Assembly (NCBI GenBank): GCA_963662175.1
Contig: OY759222.1
Location: 19,416,222 to 19,480,221, forward strand
Reading direction: 5' to 3'
Source of the DNA: Aradus depressus
Taxonomy: Eukaryota; Arthropoda; Insecta; Hemiptera; Aradidae
Length of the DNA stretch: 64,000 nucleotides
The position numbers and the translations under genes are program-made. The notes below the pieces were generated by a model. The model ran no database searches and had not been told where the DNA came from. It saw nothing but the letters and a program-made list of their open reading frames with translations. Positions 1 to 10,209 of the stretch are shown here, in pieces (the stretch's first letter is position 1; each line of letters opens with the position of its first letter).

Positions 1-140
1 AAAGGCCCACAGAGCTCATCCAATGGTGTATCCGCTCCATGGCAGTCTGGAATTTGCGTTCCAGGTTTTCCAGATCATCAGCCACTATGACGATCCCTAC
101 ATCGTCAGCATACGCCACCAAGGTAAGGTCTTCTGGCATT
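1..140 (-). pseudogene. Non-LTR retrotransposon reverse transcriptase fragment
   Basis: Read on the minus strand, this edge encodes an open peptide with the reverse transcriptase catalytic box YADD in the context LVAYADDVGIV, followed by a helix ending HHWMSSVGL. That arrangement is typical of palm motif C in R1/Jockey-group non-LTR retrotransposons, whose enzyme copies element RNA at a nicked chromosomal target. The frame stays open from about 140 to the window edge, so the rest of the element lies to the left or is missing. Sequence on the other side turns AT-rich at once, which suggests truncation. The group within non-LTR elements is not certain. The plus-strand reading frame over it is only a shadow. 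Confidence 0.8.
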
Positions 141-269
141 AGATTATATTCAATGTTAATAAATATTTTGAAACGTTTTAATATTTTTCTCCTCTCATCC
201 TCATTTTGCGAAATGCAGTTTATTGTTTATACTGTTTACAAATATAATAATTGAAAATGGGTTTCTGTA

Positions 270-538
270 AGATGTAACCCTCTTCGACTTAAACTCTCAG
301 CCAACACGACCAAGAATTCGATTGCAGAAGAGGGTTACATCTAGCTATATAAATTTCAAATTCACTTTGACTGCTTTAGAAACCTTATTTTACTAAGCAA
401 TTGGTGCACAGCAAGTGATAATATCTGCTTGTTGTTTCAAAAGATACAAAATAATGTGGGAATTTAGACTTCATTGTTACGGAAATCTTTGTCGGCGTCT
501 CCTGAAAAAGGAAGCTTTTCGAGATGTAACCCTCTTCT
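270..538. repeat. Short inverted repeats, possible small MITE
   Basis: A 17-base motif (AGATGTAACCCTCTTCT and its complement) occurs three times: forward at 270-286 (last base differs), reverse at 327-343 and forward at 522-538. The second and third copies form an exact inverted pair with the word TGC just outside each, enclosing about 210 bases. This looks like terminal inverted repeats of a tiny non-autonomous DNA transposon, with a third stray end on the left. I see no clear target duplication and no coding sequence. Confidence 0.4.
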
Positions 539-1259
539 AGCAGGTATGCGTTATGTTACGGTGACCAACTATTTTTTTTCACAAAAGGAGTACGGATGGA
601 ATTTCATTGGATATGGTGATTGTGGTTGTGAAAAAAAACAACAAAAAAACATTAACCATTCGGTTATATATTTAAAAAAAAAGAATATAAATTTAATTAT
701 TTTATATACCTACTTCATTTTAATTCTTGAAATCATATTTTCCTTTTGAATTCATTTTTTTTCGATAGTTCAAAATTTTCTTCTAAGAGCGCACTTATGT
801 AAGAACAACTTACGTCCCGCATGTTTAACTTTACCGTTAAAACTGCAGCTAGTGTTTCTGCAGATAATGGTGATTTTTCACGTTTCTAGTAATCATTTGC
901 AAGGGAAACTACCCCCTCCACAGCAGCGAAATAGAGCAAGTGTTCAGTTTTGTTGGACATGACAAAACTAGAATCAGAAAGCCCATGCACGTAGAAATCC
1001 TTTCTGGGATTATTTGCATTAAAGGAGGAATGAAAAGGATGGACGGAGGCAAATGTGATAAAAGATGATATAAGTTTTAAATGGGCCTCGTTTGAAATAC
1101 AAGTTCAACCCTACTGCTAATCAAGCAAAATTGGATAGAAATAAGGACAACTAAAAACTTTGTATTTGTTAGTGTTAAAAATTAATTATTTGTTAGTGTT
1201 AAAGTTTGTGTAGCAAAAAATAAAAATATACTTGTATTAAAAAGATAACTACATTTTTT
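539..1259. other. AT-rich stretch with no recognisable gene
   Basis: This stretch is AT-rich with homopolymer runs and short imperfect repeats. One example is a doubled 'atttgttagtgttaaa' near 1165-1205. I see no convincing exon, RNA gene or transposon end in it. Confidence 0.5.
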
Positions 1260-1280
1260 TATTAATTTATTTTTACATAT

Positions 1281-1690
1281 TTGCCAAATGCTCCGTGGTT
1301 TGTACGGAACTCGCAACTTCACCATGACCTCAATATCCCTACGTTAGAAGAGTTCATAAAAACTAAATTTTTAAAGTATAAAGAACGCCTGGCAGAAACG
1401 ACAGGAGCAGTCACCTTCAACCTGGGAGACCGACAGAGCACCCACCACTCAAGCCTAGACAGACTTCTTCAAGATATCCCATAAACCTCATTATTCATTT
1501 ATATATTCCTCAGACCTGTATCTATCATTCACCCATTAATGTATTTTGCAGTCATGTTTCTGCCAGTTTCCCAATTCTTAAAAAATCTTGTACCAAGTAA
1601 GGGTTAAAACACCCATAAACTTCCATGTTATAACCACCATGTACAAAATGTAATTGTTGAACTGGTGAAATAAAGAAATAAAGAATTTTT
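1281..1690 (+). mobile_element. Jockey-type non-LTR element, 3' end only
   Basis: The frame at 1281-1484 encodes about 67 residues beginning APWFVRNSQLHHDLNIPT. This is the conserved C-terminal region after the reverse transcriptase in Jockey-clade ORF2, usually of the form APWYVRN..LH.DL.IPT. A 3' untranslated region follows and ends near 1690 in short aataaag-like repeats, the usual tail of such elements. Everything upstream, including the endonuclease and the reverse transcriptase core, is absent, which is typical 5' truncation. It lies tail to tail with the minus-strand Jockey copy that begins beyond 1690. The ATG given by the frame is not a real start; the peptide simply enters from lost upstream sequence. 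Confidence 0.75.
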
Positions 1691-3110
1691 ACATATTTAC
1701 AACAGCATAACATTTGCCATTAGCAATTGCGATAACTAGTGTAGTGTCAGGTGCGTGGCTGTACTGCTGAGGTACGTGACCGAAGAGGAGTCCAGTTTAG
1801 ACCTGGAGCAGTTCCCTCTGTCATATCCGCTTGAGGCCTCCTGGTGGATAATTCTTGTATAATTGGATTGGCGTGATGATGGAGTTAGTCGTGAAAATTT
1901 TGATACCGTGATCTGATGACAGAAGGTACAAATGTGAGGAAACGTAAAATGGCGCATCGGCAATGTGGCGTAGTATAATGGATTGTATTGATTGAAGTCG
2001 TTGTATGTTTGATTTTTTGGCTGAACCCCATATCTCGATGCCGTAAGTCCAGATGGGTTTCAGTATAGTGTTGTATATGTGAAGTTTGTTTTCAAGCGAT
2101 AATGTCGATCTTCGTCCGATGATTGATTTCAGTCGTCCAAATCTTCTTTTGAGGTCGGTGCGTTTCAGTTTGATGTGAGTTGTCCAAGTTAAAAGTCTGT
2201 CTAAATGAAGTCCTAGATATCGGACAGTGTCGGATGCCGGAATAAGCTGGTTGTTAATGTAAACTGGTGGACAAGTGTTGTGTCTGAGAGTGAATGTGGT
2301 TTGCAGAGATTTGTCTCTGTTAATTTTTATTCTCCATTTGTTGGCCCAATCTGTTAGCTGGTGTAAATGTTTCTGTAAGTGTGAGCTTGCTTGTGTTGGG
2401 TCTGAGTGTGTTGAGAGAATGGCTGTGTCGTCTGCGTATGTAGCGAGTAGTGTGTTGTCGTGTTGTGGAATGTGTGCTGTGTAGATAGAGAAGAGTAGGG
2501 GACTGAGGGAACTTCCTTGGGGGACTCCAGCTTTTATTTCCAAAAAATGCGATGAAGAAGATCCCTCAGACACCTTAAAGTTTCGGTTCTCTAGGAATGA
2601 TTTAAGTATTAAATAATATGTGTGAGGAAGGTGAGTTTTAAGTGTGTATAGCAGGCCTGGGTGCCAAAAACGAAAAGCTTTTTCAATGTCAATAAATACG
2701 CCAGTGCAGAACACTTTTCTTTCAAAGCTGGTAACGATGTAATCGACCAAACGATGGCATTGGTGTACTGTCGAAAGCCAAATTGATGATCTGGGAGAAG
2801 GTTGTCTTGTGCAGTGATGTAGGTTAGTCTGTCCAGTAGAAGTCTCTCTAGTGGTTTGGATATCACAGGAAGCAGACTTATATTAGGTCGGTATGACGAG
2901 GCTTGGTCTGGGGTTTTCCCTGGTTTGAGAATCATCCTGACTACTGATATCTTCCAGACAAGGGGATAGTAACATAGCCGTAATACTGAGTTGTATAGGT
3001 TCGTCAAGTAAATTAGTCCTTTTCTCGGTAGCTGTCTTAGTACCTCAGCGGTTATCAGATCATGACCTGCAGATTTCCGTAAGGGGAGTTTTTTTAATTG
3101 TCAGTTCAAC
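1691..3110 (-). pseudogene. Jockey-type reverse transcriptase, frameshifted and truncated
   Basis: Two overlapping minus-strand frames make up one reverse transcriptase. The first (about 3110 to 2609) carries the finger motifs, including SAGHD, LKPGKTP and SSYRP, with LLPDHQFGFR after them. The second (2750 to 1821) carries DIEKAF, AGVPQGSSLSP and the catalytic YADD, then the thumb and the APFYVS region. A frameshift near 2740 separates them. The final stretch has drifted from the family consensus and reading continues in another frame at 1963-1736. No endonuclease domain is present, so the copy is 5' truncated. The enzyme would copy element RNA into DNA at the nuclear target, but this copy is dead. 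A sister copy of the same family is at 24396-24949. Confidence 0.85.
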
Positions 3111-3655
3111 TTCAAACTTCACAAACGACAACTGCGAACTGAGTTTGTTCTGTCCCTCTTTTTTACTATTTTAAGTTTTAAGTATTTTTTTACAAGAATA
3201 TAATATTTGAATCTACTCTTGTCAAAATATTTGGAACATTTATTCCTTTTGTAGGTATAACAGTCCTTAAGTTCTCTTAAAGTTAGTTTGTGCTAAAATA
3301 TTTTTTTTAAATCAAAATAATTATAAACTGAACTAGTCTTCGAAACCTTTTTACTTAAGTGAAATGCTATTTAATAAAACTTGTGTTTTTTTATTTGGAA
3401 AAAATCATGTTCCTTTTTATATTATTCCATGTTCCTGTTTTTTTTAAATAATATGTAAAACAATATGTTACCAGGATTTTATATACTTGTCAGTTTGTAT
3501 TTCTTGGCTACAGTAAAATAAATTATTACAGATTCGTTTTTAAACTACATAATCTTTGCACCTTTTACAGTGCATTGCTATTTTATAAATATTTTATTTT
3601 TTTATATATGTACCTTATTTGGAAAACTAATTAAAATACTGAGTTGATAAAAGAA
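3111..3655. other. AT-rich spacer, no gene seen
   Basis: A very AT-rich block with long T and A runs separates the Jockey remnant from the minisatellite. I see no open frame, exon or repeat structure to report. Its right end holds the AATAAA-type signal for the minus-strand coding-like end that starts at 3664. Confidence 0.5.
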
Positions 3656-3663
3656 GTGTTTTA

Positions 3664-3784
3664 TTAATCGGTGGTCACGATCTCCGGCTGGACGAACGAG
3701 TTGAGCATTCTTCCCGGATGTCCGGATACGTCTAGACTTAACATGGGTGCAACCTGTCCTTGAATGCCACGGCTCCCATCCTCC
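3664..3784 (-). CDS. Coding-like C-terminus of an unrecognised protein
   Basis: On the minus strand the minisatellite runs in frame into a non-repetitive tail of about 39 residues that starts near SRGIQGQVAPM and ends QPEIVTTD before a TAA stop. The stop overlaps TAATAAAAC, so an AATAAA polyadenylation signal sits at once after it. That combination suggests the true 3' end of a gene. Upstream, the repeat keeps this frame only to about 4010, where a TAA closes it. A possible 3' splice site (CTGTCCAAG) lies near 4740, at the other end of the repeat. I do not know the product. It could be a decayed last exon related to the gene model to its right. Confidence 0.35.
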
Positions 3785-4740
3785 ACCACTCTCCCGTCCT
3801 CCACCACTCTACATTCCTCCACCTCTCTCCCTTCCTCCACCACTCTCCCGTCCTCCACCACTCTCCCGTCCTCCACCACTCTACATTCCTCCACCTCTCT
3901 CCCTTCCTCCATCTCTCTCCCTTCCTCCACCACTCTCCCGTCCTCTCGCCACTCTACGTTCTTCCACCTCTCTCCCTTCCTCCACCACTCCCCCGTCCTC
4001 TCATCACTTTACCTTCCTCCACCTCTCTCCTTTCCTCCACCTCTCTCCTTTCCTCCACCACTATCCCTTCCTCCACCACTCTCCTTCCTCCACCACTCTC
4101 CCGTCCTCTCATCACTCTACCTTCCTCCACCTCTCTCCCTTCCTCCACCTCTCTCCCTTCCTCCACCTCTCTCTCTTCCTCTACCACTATCCCTTCCTCC
4201 ACCACTCTCCTTTCCTCCACCACTCTCCCGTCCTCCATCACTAACCCTTCCTCCATCACTCTCCCTTCCTACACCACTATCCCTTCCTCCACCACTTTCC
4301 CTTCCTCCACCACTCTCCCCTCCTCCACCACTCTCCCGTCCTCCATCACTCTACCTTCCTCCATCTCTCTCCCTTCCTCCACCACTCCCCCGTCCTCTCA
4401 TCACTCTACCTTCCTCCACCTCTCTCCCTTCTTCCACCACTCCCCCGTCCTCTCATCACTCTACCTTCCTCCACCTCTCTCCCTTCCTCCACCACTCCCC
4501 CGTCCTCTCATCACTCTACCTTCCTCCACCTCTCTCCCTTCCTCCACCACTATCCCTTCCTCTACCACTCTCCCGTCCTCCACCACTCTCCCGTCCTCTC
4601 ACCACTCTACGTTCCTCCACCTCTCTCCCTTCCTCCACCACTATCCCTTCCTCCATCTCTCTCCCATCCTCTACCACTATCCCTTCCTCCACCACTCTAC
4701 CGTCCTCCATCACTCTAGCTTCCTCCACCACTCTTCCTTG
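3779..4740. repeat. 18-bp minisatellite (CCTCCACCACTCTCCCTT-type)
   Basis: About 960 bases consist of variants of an 18-base unit, CCTCCACCACTCTCCCGT, with sister forms containing CCTCTCTCCC or CCATCTCTC. The minus strand would encode Glu/Val/Arg/Gly repeats such as VVEEGREMEEG. At least seven units carry a variant (cctctcatcac, cctctcgcc or cctctcacc) with one extra base, so each one shifts the frame. That explains why several long overlapping frames exist on both strands. The plus-strand Ser/Pro/Leu-rich frames over it have no start context or gene structure and I treat them as artefacts of the unit length being a multiple of three. Confidence 0.85.
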
Positions 4741-4785
4741 GACAGAGCAGGTTTTTAAAATAATCAAATATAAGATGTATATTCA

Positions 4786-4791
4786 TTTATT
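4786..4791 (-). promoter_or_regulatory. Polyadenylation signal AATAAA
   Basis: AATAAA on the minus strand, 42 bases past the stop codon of the exon at 4833-5168. The spacing suits a short 3' untranslated region. Confidence 0.45.
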
Positions 4792-4832
4792 AAATTTCAT
4801 GATTAAAACTGATTAGAACAAAAATATAATTA

Positions 4833-5168
4833 TTATTGGGAAGGAGGTTGTGGAGGGTAATTCAACAATGTGTATTTTTCTTGGAATGGTATGTGGATGC
4901 CTGGGAGTTTCTCCAGGTCCTGTATGGAGTAACAGCATACTTCGTCTGGCACTTCCCAACCCGCCTTTTGACATACGTCACTACATTCTGTTTGGGTATA
5001 TCCCGCCCGCTTATTGGTCACTACGAAGGCTATACCATACCCATTCCATTTCATTATCTTATACACATATTTGTTCACTATCCTCCCCCCGAGGAGCAAG
5101 GAATCTTCATTTCCAGAAACATGATGATCCTCGCATGTCCCTGTTGTCACTGAAATCTGACCGACCAT
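4833..5168 (-). CDS. Terminal exon, unrecognised Cys-containing protein
   Basis: A 111-residue frame opens with ATG placed exactly after a strong 3' splice site (TTTATTTTTTTAG), so it starts in phase 0. The ATG may be an internal methionine rather than the initiator. It ends at TAA with AATAAA 42 bases beyond. Visible features are six cysteines in three clusters (TGTCEDHH, TECSDVCQ, EVCCYS) and a Pro-rich tail NYPPQPPSQ. There is no membrane segment. A dispersed repeat lies directly upstream, as it does near several other exons here. The reading phase agrees with the exon at 7325-7558, which ends in phase 0. Plus-strand frames over the same bases look like shadows. I do not recognise the family. 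A secreted, disulfide-bonded product is an inference. Confidence 0.5.
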   Translation of the reverse strand: MVGQISVTTGTCEDHHVSGNEDSLLLGGRIVNKYVYKIMKWNGYGIAFVVTNKRAGYTQTECSDVCQKAGWEVPDEVCCYSIQDLEKLPGIHIPFQEKYTLLNYPPQPPSQ

Positions 5169-5239
5169 CTAAAAAAATAAATATAATAAGTGAATTTATT
5201 TTTTTTTTGAGGGGAAAATTTTATATTTTTTTCCGGAAG

Positions 5240-6130
5240 AAAGGAAGAAGACAATGAATCACCGACAATGTACTTTTCGTGAACGAATTAATCAATTAAC
5301 TTTTCGCGCTTATGCACGTTTGCGCTAATATTCTACAGTTGACTTAAGGGCTCTTAAATCCTCGTACTAAATGTTTTGTCGGTAAATTCATTACATCGGC
5401 AGTTATTAAGGGTTTTTGAATTGAGCCCCCTCCCCTGAACCCCCCCTCCCTTCAGCCGATATCGCTCAAATAAATACGTGTCGTCCTTATGGGGTTTTGA
5501 ATTGAAATATGAAATTTCATGCTGATATATTTTTGAGTTAAGCCTTTACCCAACACCCCTTGCCTTTGACCGATTTGCCTGAGAATCAATAGGTGTTGTC
5601 CTTGTGGGGTTCAAGTCACACAAATTACATTTCATGTTGATACATTCATTCCATAGGCAGTTATTAAAGTTTTTTTGTTAAGCCTCTTCCCTAATCCCTC
5701 CTTTCCTTTGATCGATTTGGATGAAAAACAATAGGTGTCGTCGTTAGGGGTTCTGGATTCACATATGATATTGCGTTTCGATAAAGTCATTCTACAGGGA
5801 GTTATCGTGTTCAAAAACATTTTCTCTTTCAAATTTAGGATCTAGAGGTCTTAAAACATAAATTCCTTTGAAACCTCTGTGACCGTTTACATAACTTCCC
5901 CTATACGTCCTATAGCAAAATTTCACGACATAAGAAAATTATAGACATTTAAAAGTGAATCCCTAAAAATCATAATAATGTCATAAAAATCAGGTTTTTC
6001 GCTCCCGATGCCTTTGAAAAATCCTATAGAAAAAATATGTACATCGTGTTGAAATTTTATTAGTGAATTGAGAAGTCCATAAGGACAATAAATATTGATT
6101 TTCAGTCAAATTGGCCAAAGGAAAAAGGGG
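5240..6130 (+). repeat. Dispersed ~130-bp repeat family, tandem decayed copies
   Basis: At least three diverged units follow each other. Each contains a word like 'cggcagttattaa' followed by a C-rich 'gagccccctcccc' and then 'ataggtgtcgtccttatggggtt'. Units begin near 5380, 5510 and 5640. Related sequence recurs in reverse orientation at 9330-9900 and as fragments at 20480-20650, 40440-40620 and 41425-41560. None encodes a recognisable protein. The origin is unknown. It lies just upstream (in minus-strand sense) of the exon at 4833-5168. Confidence 0.6.
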
Positions 6131-6135
6131 AGGAT

Positions 6136-7104
6136 TAGAGGAAGAACGAGAACAGCGTATAACTCTCGCTAAAGAATAATTTAAAAACGGCAGATAAACG
6201 AAGAACGAGAACAGCGTATAACTCTTGCTAAAGAATAATTTAAAAACTGCAGATAAACGAAGAACGAGAACAGCGTATAACTCTCGCTAAAGAATAATTT
6301 AAAAACGGCAGATAAACGAAGAACGAGAACAGCGTATAACTCTCACTAAAGAAGAATTTAAAAACGGCAGATAAACGAAGAACGAGAACAGCGTATAACT
6401 CTCGCTAAACAAGAATTTAAAAACGGCAGACAAACGAAGAACGAGAACAGCGTATAACTCTCGCTAAAGAATAATTTAAAAACGGCAGATAAACGAAGAA
6501 CGAGAACAGCGTATAACTCTCGCTAAACAAGAATTTAAAAACGGCAGACAAACGAAGAACGAGAACAGCGTATAACTCTCGCTAAAGAATAATTTAAAAA
6601 CGGCAGATAAACGAAGAACGAGAACAGCGTATAACTCTCGCTAAAGAAGAATTTAAAAACGGCAGATAAACGAAGAACGAGAACAGCGTATAACTCTCGC
6701 TAAAGAATAATTTAAAGAGGGGAGGATTAGAGGAAGAACGAGAACAGCGTATAACTCTCGCTAAAGAATAATTTAAAGAGGGGAGGATTAGAGGAAGAAC
6801 GAGAACAGCGTATAACTCTCGCTAAAGAATAATTTAAAGAGGGGAGGATTAGAGGAAGAACGAGAACAGCGTTTAACTCTCGCTAAAGAATAATTTAAAA
6901 AGGGGAGGATTAAAGGAAGAACGAGAACAGCGTATAACTCTCGCTAAAGAATAATTTAAAGAGGGGAGGATTAGAGGAAGAACGAGAACAGCGTATAACT
7001 CTCGCTAAAGAATAATTTAAAGAGGGGAGGATTAGAGGAAGAACGAGAACAGCGTATAACTCTCGCTAAAGAATAATTTAAAAACGGCAGATAAACGAAG
7101 AAGC
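6136..7104. repeat. 60-bp tandem repeat with two subtypes
   Basis: About 16 units share the core 'acgagaacagcgtataactctcgctaaagaataattta' and have a period of 59-60 bases. In the first ten or so, the linker reads 'aaaacggcagataaacgaaga'. From about 6715 the linker changes to 'aagaggggaggattagaggaaga', and the last unit returns to the first type. Copies differ at only a few positions, so the array has been homogenised recently. No reading frame is preserved. Confidence 0.92.
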
Positions 7105-7324
7105 TAAATGTTGTTCGTAAGTACAAAGTTACAAAAAACATTTTTTTGTATTCTCGGCTCTTGACTAAATCCTAAATCAACTATGGTTCGCTCGACTGAA
7201 CTTGCCGCCTCCGTTGTGAGTCCTCATTATGCCGCCTCGCTCTTTCGAAGAAATGACAGGATATAACCGGGGGCGGGCCTTGAAGTAAGATGTACGGCAT
7301 CAGAAAGTAGTCAAGTTCACGTAC

Positions 7325-7558
7325 CTTGGAGGCGGCCTCTCTCACCAGTTGCTCCACCTGCACCCACTGCTTTGTGTATACGGACTTCCACATTACAATT
7401 AGGGTATCCGGATGGTCACAGATTATTTTCTCCACTTTGAGGATGATATCTTCAGGAGGAATGAGACGAACTAGAATCAGATATTCTTCTGTTTTTTCAG
7501 ATCCATAAAATGTCCGAGTTGTTTTCATCGAATATTCACCAACTAATGTAATATGTTG
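7325..7558 (-). CDS. Internal exon, 78 codons, phase 0/0, unrecognised
   Basis: The exon is bounded on the minus strand by a good 3' splice site (TTTGTTCCAG) and a near-consensus 5' splice site (AAG then GTACGT). It holds exactly 78 open codons, from QHITLVGEYS to LVREAASK. One Cys and one internal Met are present. There are no membrane segments, and the composition is that of a mixed alpha/beta domain. Reading past the donor stays open by chance to a stop at 7181. Phase 0 on both sides allows it to join the exon at 4833-5168. The nearest upstream exon (8401-8805) also starts in phase 0 but appears to end with a stop, so this exon may belong to an alternative transcript or a second gene copy. 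Function unknown. Confidence 0.5.
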
Positions 7559-7599
7559 CTGGAACAAATAAATGATATTATTTTGTGTACTACAGACAT

Positions 7600-8245
7600 A
7601 GACGGAGTAGAATAAAGGGGTGAAGATGAACTTTTGGCTCAAAATGTCTTCCTAAATTAATGAATATAGGGCTGAAAATGACCTTTTTGCTCGAAATGTG
7701 TGTGTGTCCAATTAAATTAATGTAGAAACGGCTGAGAATAAGCTAAGTACTACAAACTTCAAATTGATCCGACTACTGAAAAGGAAAGAAAGGTGAGGAA
7801 GGGTCAACATTATAACAAAATCATAATTTTACACTCAGAATTATTTTATATACAGCATTTGTGTGACTATAAAATGTATATCGTACGTTCATAAGCAGAG
7901 GAGATATGGCGTTCCAAAATGCGAAGCATTAAGGTATTTTAACTCTTTAGTGGTAGAGTTGTGTGCACTGTGACAGTTGCTAAATGGATTGCTCACATTC
8001 ATATATCTTAAAGAAGATGACCTTTTGTCCCAAAACTTCCAATTTAATTAATGAATAAAGGCCTGAAGATGAGCTTTTGTCCCAAAACTTCCAATTTAAT
8101 TAATGAATAAAGGCCTGAAGATGAGCTTTTGGCTCGAAATGTCCTTTTAAATTAATGAGAAAGAGCTGAAGATGAGCCTTTGGCCCAAAACTTCCAATTA
8201 AATTAAGGAATCAAGGGCTGAAGATGAGCTTTTGGCTCGAAACAA
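7600..8245. repeat. Decayed ~55-65 bp tandem repeat
   Basis: Units of the form 'gggctgaagatgagcttttggctcgaaatgtccaattaaattaatgaa' occur at about 7608-7740 and again, in four or five copies, at 8010-8240. About 270 unrelated bases lie between the two blocks. Copies are diverged, and two adjacent ones near 8050-8110 are almost identical. No coding role is visible. Confidence 0.7.
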
Positions 8246-8387
8246 AATTAAAATAAACTTGCTCGATGCTTCTTGTTCACAGGTACGTGGCTCAGCTCAC
8301 AGATAGCTGCACCAGACCTATCGCTTGCATGCTTCTCTAAATTATTTCTATTATTTTAACAATTAATAGTTGATCTTCAATATTATG

Positions 8388-8393
8388 TTTATT
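8388..8393 (-). promoter_or_regulatory. Polyadenylation signal AATAAA
   Basis: AATAAA on the minus strand, just past the TGA stop of the exon at 8401-8805. It supports that exon being terminal. Confidence 0.45.
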
Positions 8394-8400
8394 GTTAATG

Positions 8401-8805
8401 TCACACTTTATGCTTCATCGTTTTTGATTTAGAGAAATTCTGTTCAGCACACTGAATGCTAGTATAACGAGTGGTATTGTAGTAGCTGTGTTTGTTTGTA
8501 CTATTTAATTTTTGGACAACATGAGGGTTGACAAAGAAGATCTGAAATGCATTCATACTGGGAACTATGGACATAGCTTCCCGACCAAAGCCCTTTACGT
8601 TTTCAAATAAGAACATTACTACCTTTCGACGATCGGAGTATATTGGCTCCACCTCGGAGTCAGCAAGTCTAGTGGGTTTTTCGATTCCAACATCAAACTC
8701 TAGACCTCCGAATATTCTATGTGTTGTAAAATAGTTCCTCTTAGTTTCAGAATCAATACAATATTTGACAATGTCTATCCACTTATCGTTACCATCATCT
8801 GTATA
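8401..8805 (-). CDS. Terminal exon, 134 residues, unrecognised
   Basis: The frame is open from a strong 3' splice site (TTTATTTCTTACAG) at 8806, where it starts in phase 0 with YTDDGNDKWIDIV, to a TGA at 8401, with AATAAA a few bases later. No usable ATG opens the exon, so it cannot be a complete gene. The peptide has acidic and aromatic stretches, two cysteines and a basic tail ending KTMKHKV. There is no signal peptide or membrane helix within it. A weak alternative donor (AAA then GTGTGA) at the stop would also be phase 0. Part of it (RRKVVMFLFENVKGF) resembles the decayed frame at 10210-10440 (RRGMLLFDYSGF). It is phase-compatible with exon 3 at 20207-20404. Function unknown. Confidence 0.55.
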   Translation of the reverse strand, partial: YTDDGNDKWIDIVKYCIDSETKRNYFTTHRIFGGLEFDVGIEKPTRLADSEVEPIYSDRRKVVMFLFENVKGFGREAMSIVPSMNAFQIFFVNPHVVQKLNSTNKHSYYNTTRYTSIQCAEQNFSKSKTMKHKV

Positions 8806-8974
8806 CTGTAAGAAATAAATGTTTTATTATTCGAAATGCTGATGTGATTGATGAAGTACAGACCAGATTTATATGAAATAAAAAATGTCGAAATATATAT
8901 TTTCGAAAATAACGTATTTTTCCATCTATCGGTAACGGAAACACATATCGAAAAAAGGAGAGAAAAATATGTTG

Positions 8975-9300
8975 GGTTGTGAGGTCATATCGCCTACTAG
9001 CCATATCGTCGTTCCATTAATGAACATTATAATTTTATATTGTTGTCCCCGGAGTAGAAAGCGCCACCAGTCCACCCTCCACTACCCTCACCGGTGTGAG
9101 AGTGGGGGGTCACTGGAGGTACCTGACCCAGGTATAAATAGGGGGGTTCCAGCCCAAAAGGGCAGACCATCAGAAGCCAGGAAAGGAGAACCACCTCCAG
9201 ACCAACCGAAGGGTCTCATTTCATTCACCAATGAAGTCACCGTTCACCTGCCAACTCATAGTGCGGTGACAATACTCATCCTTCCTCCGTTAAATCGTTT
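8975..9300. repeat. SINE-like scrap followed by a GC-rich fragment of unknown origin
   Basis: 8975-9000 matches the 3' part of the local SINE family ('gaggtcatatcgcctacta'). From about 9045 to 9290 the sequence becomes clearly GC-rich against its surroundings, with G-runs such as gagagtggggggtcactgg. That jump suggests a foreign insertion, perhaps the 5' part of a non-LTR element. The plus-strand frame across it has no recognisable motif and I do not call it a gene. Confidence 0.4.
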
Positions 9301-9329
9301 ATAATCTAACTGCTTTTATATCCACTTTA

Positions 9330-9900
9330 TATACGATTTTCCTAGGAATCTCGGCTATCAAAACAAATAATAAATCGGTTTTGTAACATTTAAACTTCCC
9401 CCAGCTTAACGAAGTTGAGTTTTCGCCAGAATTAGTATTTTCCGATATCCTGATCCCAAAACAAGGAAACAAAATTTCTGTCTGTGAACACGAAAACTCC
9501 CGATAGAACGAATGTGTCCATACATGTATTTTCAGCCAAATCGGCCAAAGGGAAAACTCACCAGAAAAACTCTGATATCTGCCGATGTAATGAATGTATC
9601 GACACAAAATTTCTTATGTGAATTCAAAACCCCATAAGAACGACATATTAATTTTCAGCTGAATCAACCGAAGGGAAGGGGGAATCAAGAGGGGGTGGGG
9701 GCTCAACTCAAAAACTCTAATAGCTGCCGCTGTAATGTAAGACGATTGAGAAGCCCCTATGTAGTTCAACTATTGATTATAATCAATCATAATTATTAGC
9801 CCAAACGGTCAACTGGTTTTGGAGGGGGAGCAAAAAGTTAATTGATTCGTTCTGGGGAAGTTATGTGATTCACCGAAATTTTTTTTCTATCATAACGAAC
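9330..9900 (-). repeat. Dispersed ~130-bp repeat family, reverse orientation
   Basis: Complementary copies of the repeat at 5240-6130 run through here. Recognisable words are 'atctgccgatgtaatgaatg', 'accccataagaacgac' and 'gccaaagggaa'. The right end ('attgattcgttctggggaag') recurs at 41490-41530. Copies are diverged. No coding function is visible. Confidence 0.55.
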
Positions 9901-9904
9901 TACT

Positions 9905-10080
9905 CACAATTTCAAATCCGATATTCCAAGGTTCCCGAAGATTTCTGTCATGTTTACTAAAGTTATTCACTGTTAGAAATGAGTGTCATTCTCTGGCTCC
10001 GGTCTTCATTCTTTGATAAAATTTGACATGAATGTTTGGACAATTTTGATATGAAACTTTTACGCTTTCTGTCTGCTATT
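9905..10080 (-). pseudogene. Possible decayed copy of an exon 2/3-like sequence
   Basis: On the minus strand this stretch encodes SCQILSKNEDRSQRMT before a stop. In a neighbouring frame it encodes WNIGFEI directly before a GTGAGT donor. The first resembles exon 2 (VILSKKDNEEF) and exon 3 (YTCQ and ISQKEDKSK). The second resembles the end of exon 3 (FEIGFE before GTAAGC). Stops and frame changes show it is not intact. The similarity is short and read by eye, so chance cannot be excluded. Confidence 0.25.
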
Positions 10081-10209
10081 GTGACTATATAGTCGAGTCA
10101 ACTGCCAAAATAAATCGTAACTAGTTGACAATTTAACAGAAATATTCAAAGTTATAATTTGGGTTAGTTTTCCAGTGAGTCTGTTTGTTAAATAATAACT
10201 ATAAAACGG

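Noticed and set aside
3747..4816. Three long overlapping plus-strand frames rich in Ser, Pro, Leu and His
   Set aside because: They are produced by an 18-bp repeat whose length is a multiple of three. No start context, splice sites or non-repetitive domain supports them.
8969..9304. Plus-strand frame across the GC-rich patch
   Set aside because: It joins a SINE scrap to a GC-rich fragment and shows no protein motif.
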